DNA of 64,000 bases from Salinimicrobium sp963709775. GTDB taxonomy: Bacteria; Bacteroidota; Bacteroidia; Flavobacteriales; Flavobacteriaceae. Positions 1-9,271 of this stretch are shown here, in pieces; position 1 is the stretch's first letter, and each line of letters begins with the position of its first letter. The translations under genes were made by a program, and so were the position numbers. The stretch is from assembly GCA_963709775.1 (NCBI GenBank), contig CAVPXS010000017.1:434001-498000 (forward strand), in the 5' to 3' direction. A model generated the notes under the pieces. The model ran no database searches. It worked only from the letters and a program-made list of their open reading frames with translations, and was not told the origin of the DNA.

Positions 1-1392
1 AAAATTTCTCCTCAATTTTTTCCAAAAGTTAAAATTGGATCAGGAGAGAATTCATACGCAATTGGTTATGTGGCTAATTCAAATGATTTTTATGATGCCT
101 ATATTACTCAAATTTCTGATTTAAAGAAAGGTAACCCCATTTGGAAACCATTTTTTAAAGAGGGACATAGAGTTTATTTTGATCAAGGAGAAATTCGAGG
201 AAACAATTTTATTTTTAGACAGGAGTCTGAAGCGGGAAATCGTATTGGTTTGACCAATATTGAAAATCCGAATTTTAAAGCACCTTTTATATTGGCTGAA
301 GGAAATAAAGAGTCTCCTATTTCAAAATTTGCAGTAACTAAAGATAAAATTTACTATACTAGAACAAGATATGGAGTTGAAGTATCTCTATATGAACTAG
401 ATACTTTAAACGGCGATATCCCAATAAATCTACCCTATATTCCAGGATATTTGTCTTTTTTAGATGAGTCTCAGAAAAACAATGAGCTTATAATTGGTAT
501 TGACGGATGGACTTCGGACTATGCCAGGTATATAATAAAGGAGGCAGGAATATTCAGAGAACCTCTCCTTGAGGAACCTGTTCTTTCTAAATATGAAGAT
601 TTAATATCAAAACAGATCATGGTGTCTTCACATGATGGGGAGGAAGTGCCCTTATCTCTGGTTTATAAGAAAGGAATTAAAATGAATTCAAAAAATGAAG
701 TATTCATTTATGTTTATGGTGCCTATGGTGAGAATATGAGTCCGTTTTACTCTCCAATTTTTCTTGATTGGGCTAATAGGGGAGGGATTTTGGCATTTCC
801 ACATGTGCGTGGAGGAGGAGAGAAAGGAAAGGAATGGCATAAGGCCGGTATGAAGGATTTAAAGTACAATTCTTGGAAAGATTTGAATTCTTGTGTACAG
901 GCCCTTATAGATTTAGGCTTTACTCAAAAAGGTCTTATTGCTCTTTACACTTCCAGTGCAGGAGGTATTACTGGAGGTATGGCAGTGAATGAGCGTCCTG
1001 ATCTTTATTCTTCTTTTATAGCAGAAGTACCCAGGCTTCATCCCTTCGGTTTGGAATCTTCCAGCACAGCTAGCAGTTCAAGTTACCTTGAATATGGAAG
1101 CATAAAAGACAGTGTTGAATTTATGGGGTTACTTAATATGGATCCATATTTGAATATTAAAGATGGAGAATATCCTGCCACTCTAATAATGCCCAGTTAT
1201 AAAGATGACCGAATTCCATTGTGGGACAGCGGAAAATACATAGCTAAACTTCAACGAGTCAACAAATCCGGCTCGACAGTTTTATTGGATATAGATTTTG
1301 AAAATGGGCATGAGAATTATAGAGAATTTGATGATGTAGTTAAACAGTACAGTAAGATATTTTTCTTCGCTAAATCTAATATGGTTAAATAA
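1..1392 (+). CDS. Prolyl oligopeptidase family serine peptidase (S9), 5'-partial
   Basis: The frame is open to the window edge, so the true start lies upstream; the GTG at 70 is only the first in-window start codon. The visible 460 or so residues hold the end of a beta-propeller region and a C-terminal alpha/beta hydrolase domain. Expected S9 features are visible: HVRGGGE before the nucleophile region, SSAGG as nucleophile elbow, KDDRIP as likely Asp region and NGHENY as likely His region. The family cleaves peptides after proline. The nucleophile elbow (SSAGG) departs from the usual GxSxGG, so activity is probable but not certain. A hairpin terminator follows. It may be a host gene flanking the conjugative element or cargo. 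Confidence 0.85.
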   Translation, partial: KISPQFFPKVKIGSGENSYAIGYVANSNDFYDAYITQISDLKKGNPIWKPFFKEGHRVYFDQGEIRGNNFIFRQESEAGNRIGLTNIENPNFKAPFILAEGNKESPISKFAVTKDKIYYTRTRYGVEVSLYELDTLNGDIPINLPYIPGYLSFLDESQKNNELIIGIDGWTSDYARYIIKEAGIFREPLLEEPVLSKYEDLISKQIMVSSHDGEEVPLSLVYKKGIKMNSKNEVFIYVYGAYGENMSPFYSPIFLDWANRGGILAFPHVRGGGEKGKEWHKAGMKDLKYNSWKDLNSCVQALIDLGFTQKGLIALYTSSAGGITGGMAVNERPDLYSSFIAEVPRLHPFGLESSSTASSSSYLEYGSIKDSVEFMGLLNMDPYLNIKDGEYPATLIMPSYKDDRIPLWDSGKYIAKLQRVNKSGSTVLLDIDFENGHENYREFDDVVKQYSKIFFFAKSNMVK

Positions 1393-1416
1393 CTTAATTT
1401 AAGTGTCAAACTCTCT

Positions 1417-1464
1417 GGTCCCGATTTATTAAAGCTTAGCCTTTATAAACCGGGACTACTCTTT
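1417..1464 (+). terminator. Hairpin terminator after the peptidase gene
   Basis: An imperfect stem pairs the segment starting GTCCCGATTTATTAAAG with CTTTATAAACCGGGAC, followed by a T-rich run (ACTCTTTT). It ends the peptidase transcript before rteC. Confidence 0.55.
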
Positions 1465-1541
1465 TATAAATGAATCTGAAGGTGTTTTTTTTAAGGTTGC
1501 AAATTGTCTGAAATTTAGAGGATAGAATCTAAATCATAGAG

Positions 1542-2348
1542 ATGGAACCTTTTTTTAATAAAGAGAAATTTGAACTGGAGGTTCAGGCTATTGAAAAAGG
1601 TTCTGGCAAAAGACTAGAAACATGCTTAAAGGTGATCAGGTTTTGTCATCAAGTTTTGGAGAGGTATCGGGCTACGGTCATTAAAGACGGTTTTGCAAAT
1701 CTCACCTCAGAGATTAATTTCTTTAAACATCAGAAACAGATTCCGCAAGAAACTTTGGTTTACTATTCTTTATTGAAAGCTTATGAATTAGAAGTTCCAA
1801 CAGAGGAAATTCAAAAGAAAGAGTTCATAATTTCCAGTATGCAAGCTCTCTTCAAATTTGACTCGGCCAATCTTGAGTTCAAACAATATGTCGAACTGGA
1901 TGCCGAATACCTGGATGAAGTGTACTATACCCGCAAATTTTATAACGTTTCCTGGTCACCAGTTCATTTGTATTACCGGGATCCGGGTTTTAGCTCATCG
2001 AGGGATCTATTATTGAGTGAGTTAAGAGCAAATAAGAGTTTTCTTAAGTTTCTTCATGAGGAGCTCAATACACGATCCATCGAATTAAAGCACGCAGGGA
2101 AGCTAAAGTGGACTTCTTCAAAGGTGGCTTTAACTGAATTAGTATATGCACTTCATCAGAGCGGTGCCCTTAACAATGGCAATATAACATTGAAAGAGAT
2201 CGTGGAGGAATTCCAGACTTTTATGGGTTTCGATCTGGGAGATTACCACCATACTTTTGTGCGTCTACGGGAGCGTTCCCAGCCATTAAAATTTTTGCAC
2301 CTGATCAAAGAACGACTCGCTGAAAGGATGGAGGAGTTAGATCAATAA
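1542..2348 (+). CDS. rteC: RteC family protein (conjugative-element regulator)
   Basis: This 268-residue helical protein matches the RteC family by overall pattern: an N-terminal coiled helical segment, a central YYTRKFYNVSWSP region, and a C-terminal KLKWTSSKVALTELVYALHQSGALNNG block followed by a helix-turn-helix-like end (FQTFMGFDLGDYHHTF). In CTnDOT-type elements RteC activates excision and transfer; here it is more generally a marker of Bacteroidetes integrative conjugative elements. Its position left of the tra genes fits that role. A terminator follows directly. Function is by family; no target site was identified. Confidence 0.85.
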   Translation: MEPFFNKEKFELEVQAIEKGSGKRLETCLKVIRFCHQVLERYRATVIKDGFANLTSEINFFKHQKQIPQETLVYYSLLKAYELEVPTEEIQKKEFIISSMQALFKFDSANLEFKQYVELDAEYLDEVYYTRKFYNVSWSPVHLYYRDPGFSSSRDLLLSELRANKSFLKFLHEELNTRSIELKHAGKLKWTSSKVALTELVYALHQSGALNNGNITLKEIVEEFQTFMGFDLGDYHHTFVRLRERSQPLKFLHLIKERLAERMEELDQ

Positions 2349-2390
2349 AAGAGCCAAGGTAAAGGCAACTTGGCTTTCTCTGTTTTTATA
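2349..2390 (+). terminator. Hairpin terminator after rteC
   Basis: GAGCCAAG and CTTGGCTTTCTC form a stem around a short loop, followed by TGTTTTT. It lies immediately after the rteC stop codon. Confidence 0.65.
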
Positions 2391-2585
2391 ATAATACCAA
2401 ACATTCTACAATAGAAATGTACTTTTTTTAGTCGAAATGTATTCTCCAGGGGCAAGTTTTTCTACAGAAATAAAAGAGGCAGCTTGGATACACCTTGGCG
2501 AATTAATTTAGGAATGGGTGGCATATTTGTTCCAGATAACTTTAAACCGCGGTATTTGAAGTGGTTAAATTAAAAACAACACGTT

Positions 2586-2861
2586 ATGCCAACATCCATT
2601 ATTACCACAGATGATTTAAGGGAGTTCAAAATGGAACTCCTGGAAGAGATCAGGATTCTGCTTACAGAGCAGGGACAGCAAAGACCAAAAAAGTGGCTTA
2701 AGTCTAATGAGGTTATTAAAATGCTGAAGATCAGTTCCAGCACTCTCCAAACCTTTCGAATCAACGGGATCTTACCTTTTACAAAAATAGGAGGGTTGAT
2801 CTATTATGATTCTGGAGAAATCGAAAAACTGCTTGAGAAAAATAAGGTAGTGAATATTTAA
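2586..2861 (+). CDS. Helix-turn-helix DNA-binding protein (excisionase-like)
   Basis: 91 residues. The N-terminal third is acidic and helical. The C-terminal half (KWLKSNEVIKMLKISSSTLQ, then GILPFTKIGGLIYYD) is the winged HTH_17/MerR-like fold typical of small excisionase-like proteins in Bacteroidetes mobile elements. It starts 11 bases before the replication-initiator-like gene's upstream neighbour region and is probably co-transcribed with it. Role is likely control of excision or transfer; this is inference from family and context. Confidence 0.8.
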   Translation: MPTSIITTDDLREFKMELLEEIRILLTEQGQQRPKKWLKSNEVIKMLKISSSTLQTFRINGILPFTKIGGLIYYDSGEIEKLLEKNKVVNI

Positions 2862-2872
2862 CCTGGTGCATT

Positions 2873-3550
2873 ATGAATTACATTCTTCACCTTAATGCTG
2901 TCATGAAAAGCTTCTCTGAGGATTTTCGTTTGAACCCAACCCATATAAGTTTATATATGGCCCTCTTTCAATTCTGGAATCATAACCACTTTTCAAAAGT
3001 GATTTACATAAACAGGGAGGAAGTAATGAAGATGTCCAAGATAGGTTCTATGAGTACCTATCATAAATGTCTTAAGCAGCTTCATAAGTGGGATTATATC
3101 CATTATATACCCACTCATAACCCATTCAAAAACAGTCAGATCAAGTTCGTCAAATTTGAAACAAGCTGTGGAACAACTACTGGAACAAGTAGTGGAAAGA
3201 GCAGTGGTGAGACAGATGTAAGAGTAGTGGAAAAAGCTCCGGTATCTAAAATAAAACAATTAAAACAAACAGAAAATAATTTAAAGAGGCCACAAAGCAA
3301 GCACGAAGTCATAAATTTTTTTAAGGAAAAAAAATGGTCATTATTCGAAGCTGAAAAATTTTACTGTCATTATGAAGCAGTTGGATGGAAGATGGGTGGA
3401 AAAATAGAAATTTTCAACTGGCAGGCAGTCGCAGAAAAATGGGTACTGAGAACAGATGAGCTGGAAATAAGATCTGGTTTAACGAAAACAGGTGTTAGGG
3501 TTGATAACCTACAGATCAAAAAGAAAAAAAATTATGGAAAACCGCTTTGA
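2873..3550 (+). CDS. Replication-initiator/DnaD-like conserved protein of conjugative elements
   Basis: 225 residues. The N-terminal 110 residues (HLNAVMKSFSEDFRLNPTHI, LYMALFQFWN, KMSKIGSMSTYHKCLKQL) look like a winged-helix replication-initiation or DnaD-type module. A Ser/Thr/Gly-rich linker (GTTTGTSSGKSSGET) follows, then a C-terminal segment ending in a lysine-rich tail. It overlaps the start of the downstream DnaC-like ATPase by 17 bases, a pairing that suggests element replication. The family is common in Bacteroidetes elements, but the biochemical function is not established here. Confidence 0.75.
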   Translation: MNYILHLNAVMKSFSEDFRLNPTHISLYMALFQFWNHNHFSKVIYINREEVMKMSKIGSMSTYHKCLKQLHKWDYIHYIPTHNPFKNSQIKFVKFETSCGTTTGTSSGKSSGETDVRVVEKAPVSKIKQLKQTENNLKRPQSKHEVINFFKEKKWSLFEAEKFYCHYEAVGWKMGGKIEIFNWQAVAEKWVLRTDELEIRSGLTKTGVRVDNLQIKKKKNYGKPL

Positions 3551-4190
3551 AATACAGGAGGGAGGTAATTCATATTGTCTTGCATCCAGGAGAGGGAAAC
3601 AACTTTTTTACGATTTCCCAAAAATCTTAGTTTACCTCGAGGCCAAAGGTAAATTACTTTTCGGCAAGGAGTTCAGGATTTATGAGGAGGATAAGGAGAT
3701 CCTTTACCGGCTTAGTAATTATTTTATAAAAGATATTGAGAAATGCAAGAGTTTTGGAGTAGATCCTGCGAAGGGACTGCTTATCTCCGGACCGGTAGGT
3801 TGTGGTAAGACCAGCATCATGAAATTGCTTCCCCATATTGTTCCTTTTGAAAGGAAATACGAAATGATTCCCACCAGGAATGTAATTTTTTCCTTTAACC
3901 ACATAGGGTACAAAGCCGTTGAAGACTATGGCAACAGCGGGTTTTATTGTTTTGATGATCTTGGAATTGAACCCCAGGGCAGGTTTTTTGGACAGGACTG
4001 TAATGTTTTGGGGGAGGTTCTTCTTTCGCGATATGAAATTTACCTCAAGCACAAGGTGAAGACCCATGGCACTACTAACCTCAATGCTGATGAAATAGAA
4101 GAACGGTATGGTTCGAGGGTTAGAAGCAGAATGCGGAGCATGTTCAATCTGATTGCCTTTAGTGAAAAAACAGAAGATAAACGCAAATAA
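3534..4190 (+). CDS. DnaC-like AAA ATPase
   Basis: I place the start at the ATG giving MENRFEIQEGG, since upstream in-frame sequence reads through the previous gene. About 218 residues. A Walker A motif (GPVGCGKTS) near residue 80 and a Walker B (FYCFDDLG) near residue 125 are clear, followed by a sensor-like HGTTNLN and arginine-rich RYGSRVRSRMRSMF. This is the DnaC/IstB-type helicase-loader architecture. Beside the initiator-like protein it probably loads helicase or assists element DNA processing; that role is inferred. Confidence 0.8.
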   Translation: MENRFEIQEGGNSYCLASRRGKQLFYDFPKILVYLEAKGKLLFGKEFRIYEEDKEILYRLSNYFIKDIEKCKSFGVDPAKGLLISGPVGCGKTSIMKLLPHIVPFERKYEMIPTRNVIFSFNHIGYKAVEDYGNSGFYCFDDLGIEPQGRFFGQDCNVLGEVLLSRYEIYLKHKVKTHGTTNLNADEIEERYGSRVRSRMRSMFNLIAFSEKTEDKRK

Positions 4191-4197
4191 GAAAATT

Positions 4198-5313
4198 ATG
4201 AAAGTCGCCACTTTTAATATGGAAAATATCTTCTTCAGGGATGAACGCCTGATAAAGAACTGTGTGAGTCATTGTCTTTCCAGTTGGATGGAAGAATTTG
4301 AGTTATTGATGAGCAAAGAGTCAAGGGTGCAGAATAAGTATGTAAGAATGAGAGAATTATCTTTTCTGCTGGGCTTTCACAAGTCTGCCCTGGAACCATA
4401 CGTGATCTTGCGAAGAAAGGCGGGGCAGCTTTACATGAAAAGAAGGACAGGTATGCCTGAGCTTAAAGCTTCGTCTTTTACAGGGTGGAATGGGTGGATC
4501 AAACTCTGTTCCCGGCCAATTGATGAAGTTGCAGTTCTGAACAAGGCAAAGTTGATCACAGATGTGAACCCTGATATTCTTGTGGTTCAGGAAGTAGAAG
4601 ACCGGCAGTCTCTTTTAGATTTTAATAACCATTTTTTACCTGAGGAAGTGAAATTTTCAAATATTTACGTTTTGGGGGGCAACGACCAGTTTGGGAGAGA
4701 GATGGGGATCATGAGTAAGAAGGACTTTAAAATATTGTCCTCCAGTAACTACCCAAATAAAATATTAAAATCCGGGCAAGTCCTTTTTGATCAGGATTTT
4801 CAGGTTTATGAGGTTGGAAGAGGGAAGGAAGAAAAAGTCACCATTTTTTCAGCTTGTTTTAAAGAGCAGGAGAAGCAGAGTGATGCAGCTTTTTTGCTCC
4901 GGAAGAAACAGGCAGAGAAAGTAGCTGAGATTTATGAGCAGAAACGCGGAGAGGGTAATGAACTTATCATAGTTGCAGGAACATTTAATACTCCCTCTTA
5001 TTGCGATTCCCTGAGTCCTTTACTGCGGGGCACCGATCTTAAAGAAATAAAGAAACACAAAACCTTTAATGTAGATCTGGACGAAGGTAAAGATGCAGGT
5101 TATTTTAGCCTTGGAGCTTATCGAATGGGTGTGAATACAAGGCAAAGGGATTATTTACTGTTGTCTCCTGCAATTTTTAATGGTGTAATAGCTTCGGGAC
5201 TTAACAGGAAGGGAATTTATCCTTCAAAAAATGATCAATACAGGATATATAGCTCTGTAACTTCTGAGCAGAATCAAGCGAGTTCTCATCCCCTGATCTG
5301 GATAAATTTCTAA
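4198..5313 (+). CDS. Endonuclease/exonuclease/phosphatase family protein
   Basis: The ATG at 4198 (MKVATFNMENIF) is preferred to the upstream start at 4153, which lies inside the previous gene. About 371 residues. EEP-fold hallmarks are present: ATFNMENIF at the start (Asn), DILVVQEVED (the metal-binding Glu), AGTFNTP in the position of the family GDFN motif, and RQRDYLLLSP near the end (Asp). Normally GDFN carries an Asp; here it reads AGTFN, so the catalytic site may be changed. Probably a nuclease or phosphatase carried by the conjugative element. It immediately follows the DnaC-like gene (7-base gap). Confidence 0.75.
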   Translation: MKVATFNMENIFFRDERLIKNCVSHCLSSWMEEFELLMSKESRVQNKYVRMRELSFLLGFHKSALEPYVILRRKAGQLYMKRRTGMPELKASSFTGWNGWIKLCSRPIDEVAVLNKAKLITDVNPDILVVQEVEDRQSLLDFNNHFLPEEVKFSNIYVLGGNDQFGREMGIMSKKDFKILSSSNYPNKILKSGQVLFDQDFQVYEVGRGKEEKVTIFSACFKEQEKQSDAAFLLRKKQAEKVAEIYEQKRGEGNELIIVAGTFNTPSYCDSLSPLLRGTDLKEIKKHKTFNVDLDEGKDAGYFSLGAYRMGVNTRQRDYLLLSPAIFNGVIASGLNRKGIYPSKNDQYRIYSSVTSEQNQASSHPLIWINF

Positions 5314-5386
5314 GACATGGAATATTTCCAACCTATAAGTAGGAGATATTCCTAAACCTGTATTAACTTTGGAAGAAAATTTTATT

Positions 5387-5776
5387 ATGTTGGATTCCCC
5401 GCTAAGAGAGAGTGGTCGCAAAGACTTCCATCCAAAAGAGGCCATTGAGGAAAGTATCAGAGGGGTCGAATATGACTTCTACTACACAGGTAAAAAAATG
5501 GGTTCAGGAAAACAGATTGAACTTCATATAACAAGTATTGTAAGGGATTGGGAAGAGAACGTGTTCATTAGAAAATCCTGGTACCATGGTAACAGGGAAA
5601 CTTGGAAAAACTGCATTAAGAACCATGTGAAACAGCATTTGACGGACCTTAGCACAGGGAGGGTGTTGGTAATGAGCCTTATGCGGGATTTTGTAATAAG
5701 AGAGGAACACTTTAGAAAGTGGGAAAGTTACAATCCTGTTTATTATAAAAGATATAATAAATTAGAAGGAAGATAA
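5387..5776 (+). CDS. Conserved hypothetical protein of the conjugative element
   Basis: I chose the ATG giving MLDSPLRESG over an upstream TTG. About 129 residues, soluble, no signal peptide or membrane segment. A central VRDWEENVFIRKSWYHGNRE stretch and a C-terminal VMSLMRDFVIREEHFRKWES look well ordered. I do not recognise the family. It is the last rightward gene before the gap preceding the tra operon. Confidence 0.65.
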   Translation: MLDSPLRESGRKDFHPKEAIEESIRGVEYDFYYTGKKMGSGKQIELHITSIVRDWEENVFIRKSWYHGNRETWKNCIKNHVKQHLTDLSTGRVLVMSLMRDFVIREEHFRKWESYNPVYYKRYNKLEGR

Positions 5777-5926
5777 TCCTTTTAAAAAGGAGGGGTACAG
5801 GTTTTAAGAGTTCCTGAAATTACCGAATTAGGCAGGACTTATAATAGGTTTACAGCCCTGGGGGCAGGAATAAACCAATCGGGAGAAATTGATCTGATAA
5901 AAATATCAGCTTATTCAGTTCAACTA

Positions 5927-6070
5927 TCAATTGCTCTCTAATTCTTCTCTTATACTTTCCAGATAGGATATCTCCATCTCGCTATTAAAAAGGCAATCCT
6001 GATCTTCAGGGTTATTCTTAATCGTTTCGAGTAGTTCTTCGATCCTGTCGTAAATTTCCGTTAAGGCCAT
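5927..6070 (-). CDS. Small acidic protein (47 aa), hypothetical
   Basis: A 47-codon frame on the minus strand reads MALTEIYDRIEELLETIKNN and continues acidic to ESIREELESN. It is helical with heptad-like leucines, a plausible small coiled-coil protein. It lies alone in the 530-base gap between the hypothetical gene and traE and is divergent from traE. Codon use looks coding-like, but the frame is short. The rest of the gap (5777-5926, 6071-6308) shows no supported gene; 5795-5942 is an open frame without a start codon. Confidence 0.45.
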   Translation of the reverse strand: MALTEIYDRIEELLETIKNNPEDQDCLFNSEMEISYLESIREELESN

Positions 6071-6308
6071 TTTAAAAATCTTTAAATCTGTTATTCCAAT
6101 CAAATCAAAAACTTAACCAAATTAAAAATTTCGACCGGTTTATTTTTTTCTATCCATTTTGTCATTAAAGAATTATGAGGGATTTTCATTTTTTGTTAGA
6201 TACTCAATAATTCTTACCCCCTAAAAGAGTTAAACTCTTTTTCTCCGGCTCCTCCAGAAAACTTTCCCTTCTAATTTTCTCATCGTATTAATTTTTAAAT
6301 CAAATCCG

Positions 6309-6596
6309 ATGAAAAAAACATTTTACGCCTGCCTTGGCACAATTCTTTTCTCCCTTCCTGCTTTGGCACAAATAGGAGGAATCGAAAACTCTGTTGATGA
6401 TATTGCCACCACAATCAGGGCAGTATTCCCCATTATTCTTGGGGTGATCTTTCTTGTAGGTTTCCTGTTCAATGCGGGTCATTTTTTTGGAGAAAATGCT
6501 GACTTGAAGAAGGGGATCACCAGGGTATTGGTCTTTGTTCTAATTGCGGGTGCTGTAGTAGGAATCTTCACCTACCTCATAGGAATTGTAGTGTAA
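6309..6596 (+). CDS. traE: Conjugal transfer protein TraE (DUF4134)
   Basis: 95 residues with a signal-like N-terminus (KKTFYACLGTILFSLPALAQ) and two further hydrophobic helices, matching the small pilin-like/VirB2-like TraE of Bacteroidetes elements (DUF4134). It heads the tra operon and overlaps traF by one base. Expected at the inner membrane as part of the type IV secretion channel. Confidence 0.85.
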   Translation: MKKTFYACLGTILFSLPALAQIGGIENSVDDIATTIRAVFPIILGVIFLVGFLFNAGHFFGENADLKKGITRVLVFVLIAGAVVGIFTYLIGIVV

Positions 6597-6877
6597 TGAA
6601 GTGCTATGAGATCTATAGGAACATCAGGAAGAAGGCTCTTATTTATGGCCTATCGGTTCCGCTGTTTGCTCTGATGATGATGTTTATCATCGGCTCCATG
6701 CTGGTGATTATTTTCTCCTTCAGTTTTGCAATGATTATCACCGCTGTTGTCTTTAACCTGGTTGCTTATATTTTCCTTTCCAGGCTCACCGAAAATTCAC
6801 AGCTGTTGAATTTCAGAAAAGTATTTCCGGCACTAATATCCAACAAAAAAATCTCAGGCCTTGACTATGAAGATTAA
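6596..6877 (+). CDS. traF: Conjugal transfer protein TraF (DUF4133)
   Basis: 93 residues with two adjacent hydrophobic segments (about residues 18-65) and a basic N-terminus, the layout of DUF4133/TraF, the VirB3-like inner-membrane subunit. It overlaps traE by one base and traG by 11 bases, indicating translational coupling. Confidence 0.85.
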   Translation: MKCYEIYRNIRKKALIYGLSVPLFALMMMFIIGSMLVIIFSFSFAMIITAVVFNLVAYIFLSRLTENSQLLNFRKVFPALISNKKISGLDYED

Positions 6878-9266
6878 TCTTTCAGAATATTACCCGATTG
6901 CTGACATCAGAGAGAATTTGGTTTTGGCAACAAACGGCAACGCCGTATTCTGTTATGAAGTAGACTTACCGGAGGTGTATTCCTTGTCAGAAAAAGACTT
7001 TGAGGATCTTCACGGGATCTGGTTCCAGGCGCTGCGCTCTCTCAGGCCGGGTTGTGTGGTTCACAAGCAGGACGTATACAGAAAGATGCATTATACATCC
7101 GAAGAACTTCCAAACGGTAGTTTTTTAGAAAAGGCGACTCATGATTATTTTCAGGGAAGGGAACACCTGGTTCATCGCTGTTTCCTGTTTTTCATCATTC
7201 CCAGGAATAAGGCGTTGAATAATTCCAGGTATGTAAATCCATTCATTAAAATTCCAAAGAAGATCCCTGAACAGCAGGAGCAAGAACTGGCGGAATTTCA
7301 AAGGGAGGTGAATGATGCCGTCGGCTTTATCAACAACAGCAAAAAACTGGGGGTATTTCCAATTGGAGAGGATACTATCCAGGATTTTTGCAGGTCCTAT
7401 TTCAACGGCTTTAATGAAGATCTGAGTACCGATATTCTGCTGAACAAATCTCATTTACAGATTGGTCGGAATTTTTTCGAGGTGTTGGCCATCAACAGTG
7501 AGCTGTGTTTTGGAGAAGGATTACAGTCCAGTAAAACCAATGAGCATTTTACATCTGAAGATTTTGTTTTTCACCAGGGATTCCTGGACGGATTAGCCCT
7601 GGATCTCAACGAGAACCACATCATAAACCAGGTGATCTATATGGATGACAGGCAGAAGTGGCGGAAGATGCTGGAAAGTCGTACTGAAGAACTTAGGAAG
7701 AGCTCTAATTTTGGCAGCCAGAATAAAGTCATCCTCGAGAAGATCCAACATATTCTCCAACAGATCAATGAAGATGATAACTCCAGGGTCATAAGGGGCC
7801 ATCTCAATTTGATTTATTGGGATGAGAGAGAGGCCGGGTTGGGCAGGATAGGTTCTAAAATTAAAACTGAATTCAAAGAACTGGATATAGTCCCCCATTT
7901 CCCCCTGGGAGAAGAACGGAAGAACTATTTCTTAAATAGTTTCTTCTGTTTCTCTTCCAATTTCTGTGACGGGGATTTGTTTGTCACCGATCTGAAACAT
8001 GCTTTATGTCTGTACATCAACAACACCAATTACAAATCTGATATACAGGGAATCATTTTTAATGACCGACAGCATAATATTCCGGTATTAAAAGATGTGT
8101 GGGATGAGAAAAAGAAAAGAATAAAGGCAAGGAATTTTGCCATTTTTGCCCCTACCGGTGAAGGGAAGTCATTCCTGGCTAACAACATCTTAAGGCAGTA
8201 TTTCGAGAGCGGGATAAGGCTGGTCATTATCGACCTGGGAGGCTCGTATAGCAAGTTTGCAAAGCTCTATCCTAAAGATCATCTCATCCTAAGATATGAG
8301 CAGGGTAAGAACCTCGGGATAAATCCTTTCTACATCGTCACTAATGAGGATCTGAATCCTCAGCACCTGGAAGATTTGGCTACTTTTCTGCTGGAGCTGT
8401 TTGCCTCGGGGGTGAAAATTTCCAAGGCACAGGAGGTAGCGATCAAGAAGATCATCCGGCACTATTACAAAGTCGTTCCTGGACCTTATTCGATGGAGAC
8501 CTTCTATGACTTTATAGAAGCAAATCGCACTGACCTGTTGGTACACCTGCAAATTCATCCGGATTATTTCAGTGTGGACAATTTTCTTCACATCATGTCC
8601 GAATATGTTAAGGAGGGGCTTTACAGTTTCCTTTTTGAGATCCAGGAGGACCAGAGTTTTAGGATCGAAGAAAAAAGGCTGATTGTATTTGAGCTGGATG
8701 AGATCAAGGACAATAAGGAGATCCTTTCGGTCATGCTGAAGCTGATAAAGTCAGCAATACAGAGGACCATCTGGCAAAACAGGGCAGAGAAGGGAGTCAT
8801 CCTGTTTGATGAGTTTGCAAAGCAGCTGAAATTTGAAAATGTACTGGAAAGTGTGGAATTCTATTACCAGGCCATCAGGAAACAAAACGGTGCCATTGGA
8901 ATCATTCTCCAGTCCATCAATCAGCTGCCGCAGAATGGGACTTCCGCAAGTATCCTGGAGAATACTCAGGTGATCTACAGCCTGCACAACGAGAAGGGAT
9001 ATGATCAACTTCAGAAGCGGCTAAATCTTTCCAGCCATGATCTGAACCAGTTGAAGTCTATCAAGAACAAACTGACCGGAGATATGAAGTACACCGAGAT
9101 GTTTATCAAGATTGGCCGGGAGAGTAATGTTTTCAGGCTGGAGGTTCCAAAAGAAGTGTATGCCGCTTATTTGACAGACGGCAAGGAGAATGAAGAATTA
9201 TTGAACTCCTATGAACAATTAGGTTCTATGGAAAAAGCCATTAAACAATTTATAAACAAACACTAA
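6867..9266 (+). CDS. traG: Conjugal transfer ATPase TraG (VirB4-like)
   Basis: I take the ATG at 6867 (MKINLSEYY) rather than the TTG two codons earlier. About 799 residues. An N-terminal VirB4/CagE-like domain is followed by an ATPase domain with Walker A (FAPTGEGKSFLAN) near residue 430 and Walker B (GVILFDEFAK) near residue 640, then LQSINQL. This ATPase powers assembly of the type IV secretion channel at the inner membrane. Length and order match Bacteroidetes TraG proteins. It overlaps traF and is followed after 5 bases by the next tra gene. Confidence 0.92.
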   Translation: MKINLSEYYPIADIRENLVLATNGNAVFCYEVDLPEVYSLSEKDFEDLHGIWFQALRSLRPGCVVHKQDVYRKMHYTSEELPNGSFLEKATHDYFQGREHLVHRCFLFFIIPRNKALNNSRYVNPFIKIPKKIPEQQEQELAEFQREVNDAVGFINNSKKLGVFPIGEDTIQDFCRSYFNGFNEDLSTDILLNKSHLQIGRNFFEVLAINSELCFGEGLQSSKTNEHFTSEDFVFHQGFLDGLALDLNENHIINQVIYMDDRQKWRKMLESRTEELRKSSNFGSQNKVILEKIQHILQQINEDDNSRVIRGHLNLIYWDEREAGLGRIGSKIKTEFKELDIVPHFPLGEERKNYFLNSFFCFSSNFCDGDLFVTDLKHALCLYINNTNYKSDIQGIIFNDRQHNIPVLKDVWDEKKKRIKARNFAIFAPTGEGKSFLANNILRQYFESGIRLVIIDLGGSYSKFAKLYPKDHLILRYEQGKNLGINPFYIVTNEDLNPQHLEDLATFLLELFASGVKISKAQEVAIKKIIRHYYKVVPGPYSMETFYDFIEANRTDLLVHLQIHPDYFSVDNFLHIMSEYVKEGLYSFLFEIQEDQSFRIEEKRLIVFELDEIKDNKEILSVMLKLIKSAIQRTIWQNRAEKGVILFDEFAKQLKFENVLESVEFYYQAIRKQNGAIGIILQSINQLPQNGTSASILENTQVIYSLHNEKGYDQLQKRLNLSSHDLNQLKSIKNKLTGDMKYTEMFIKIGRESNVFRLEVPKEVYAAYLTDGKENEELLNSYEQLGSMEKAIKQFINKH

Positions 9267-9271
9267 ACACT

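Noticed and set aside
5795..5942. Open frame VRVPEITEL-like plus-strand stretch before traE
   Set aside because: Lacks a start codon after the upstream in-frame stop, so not called.
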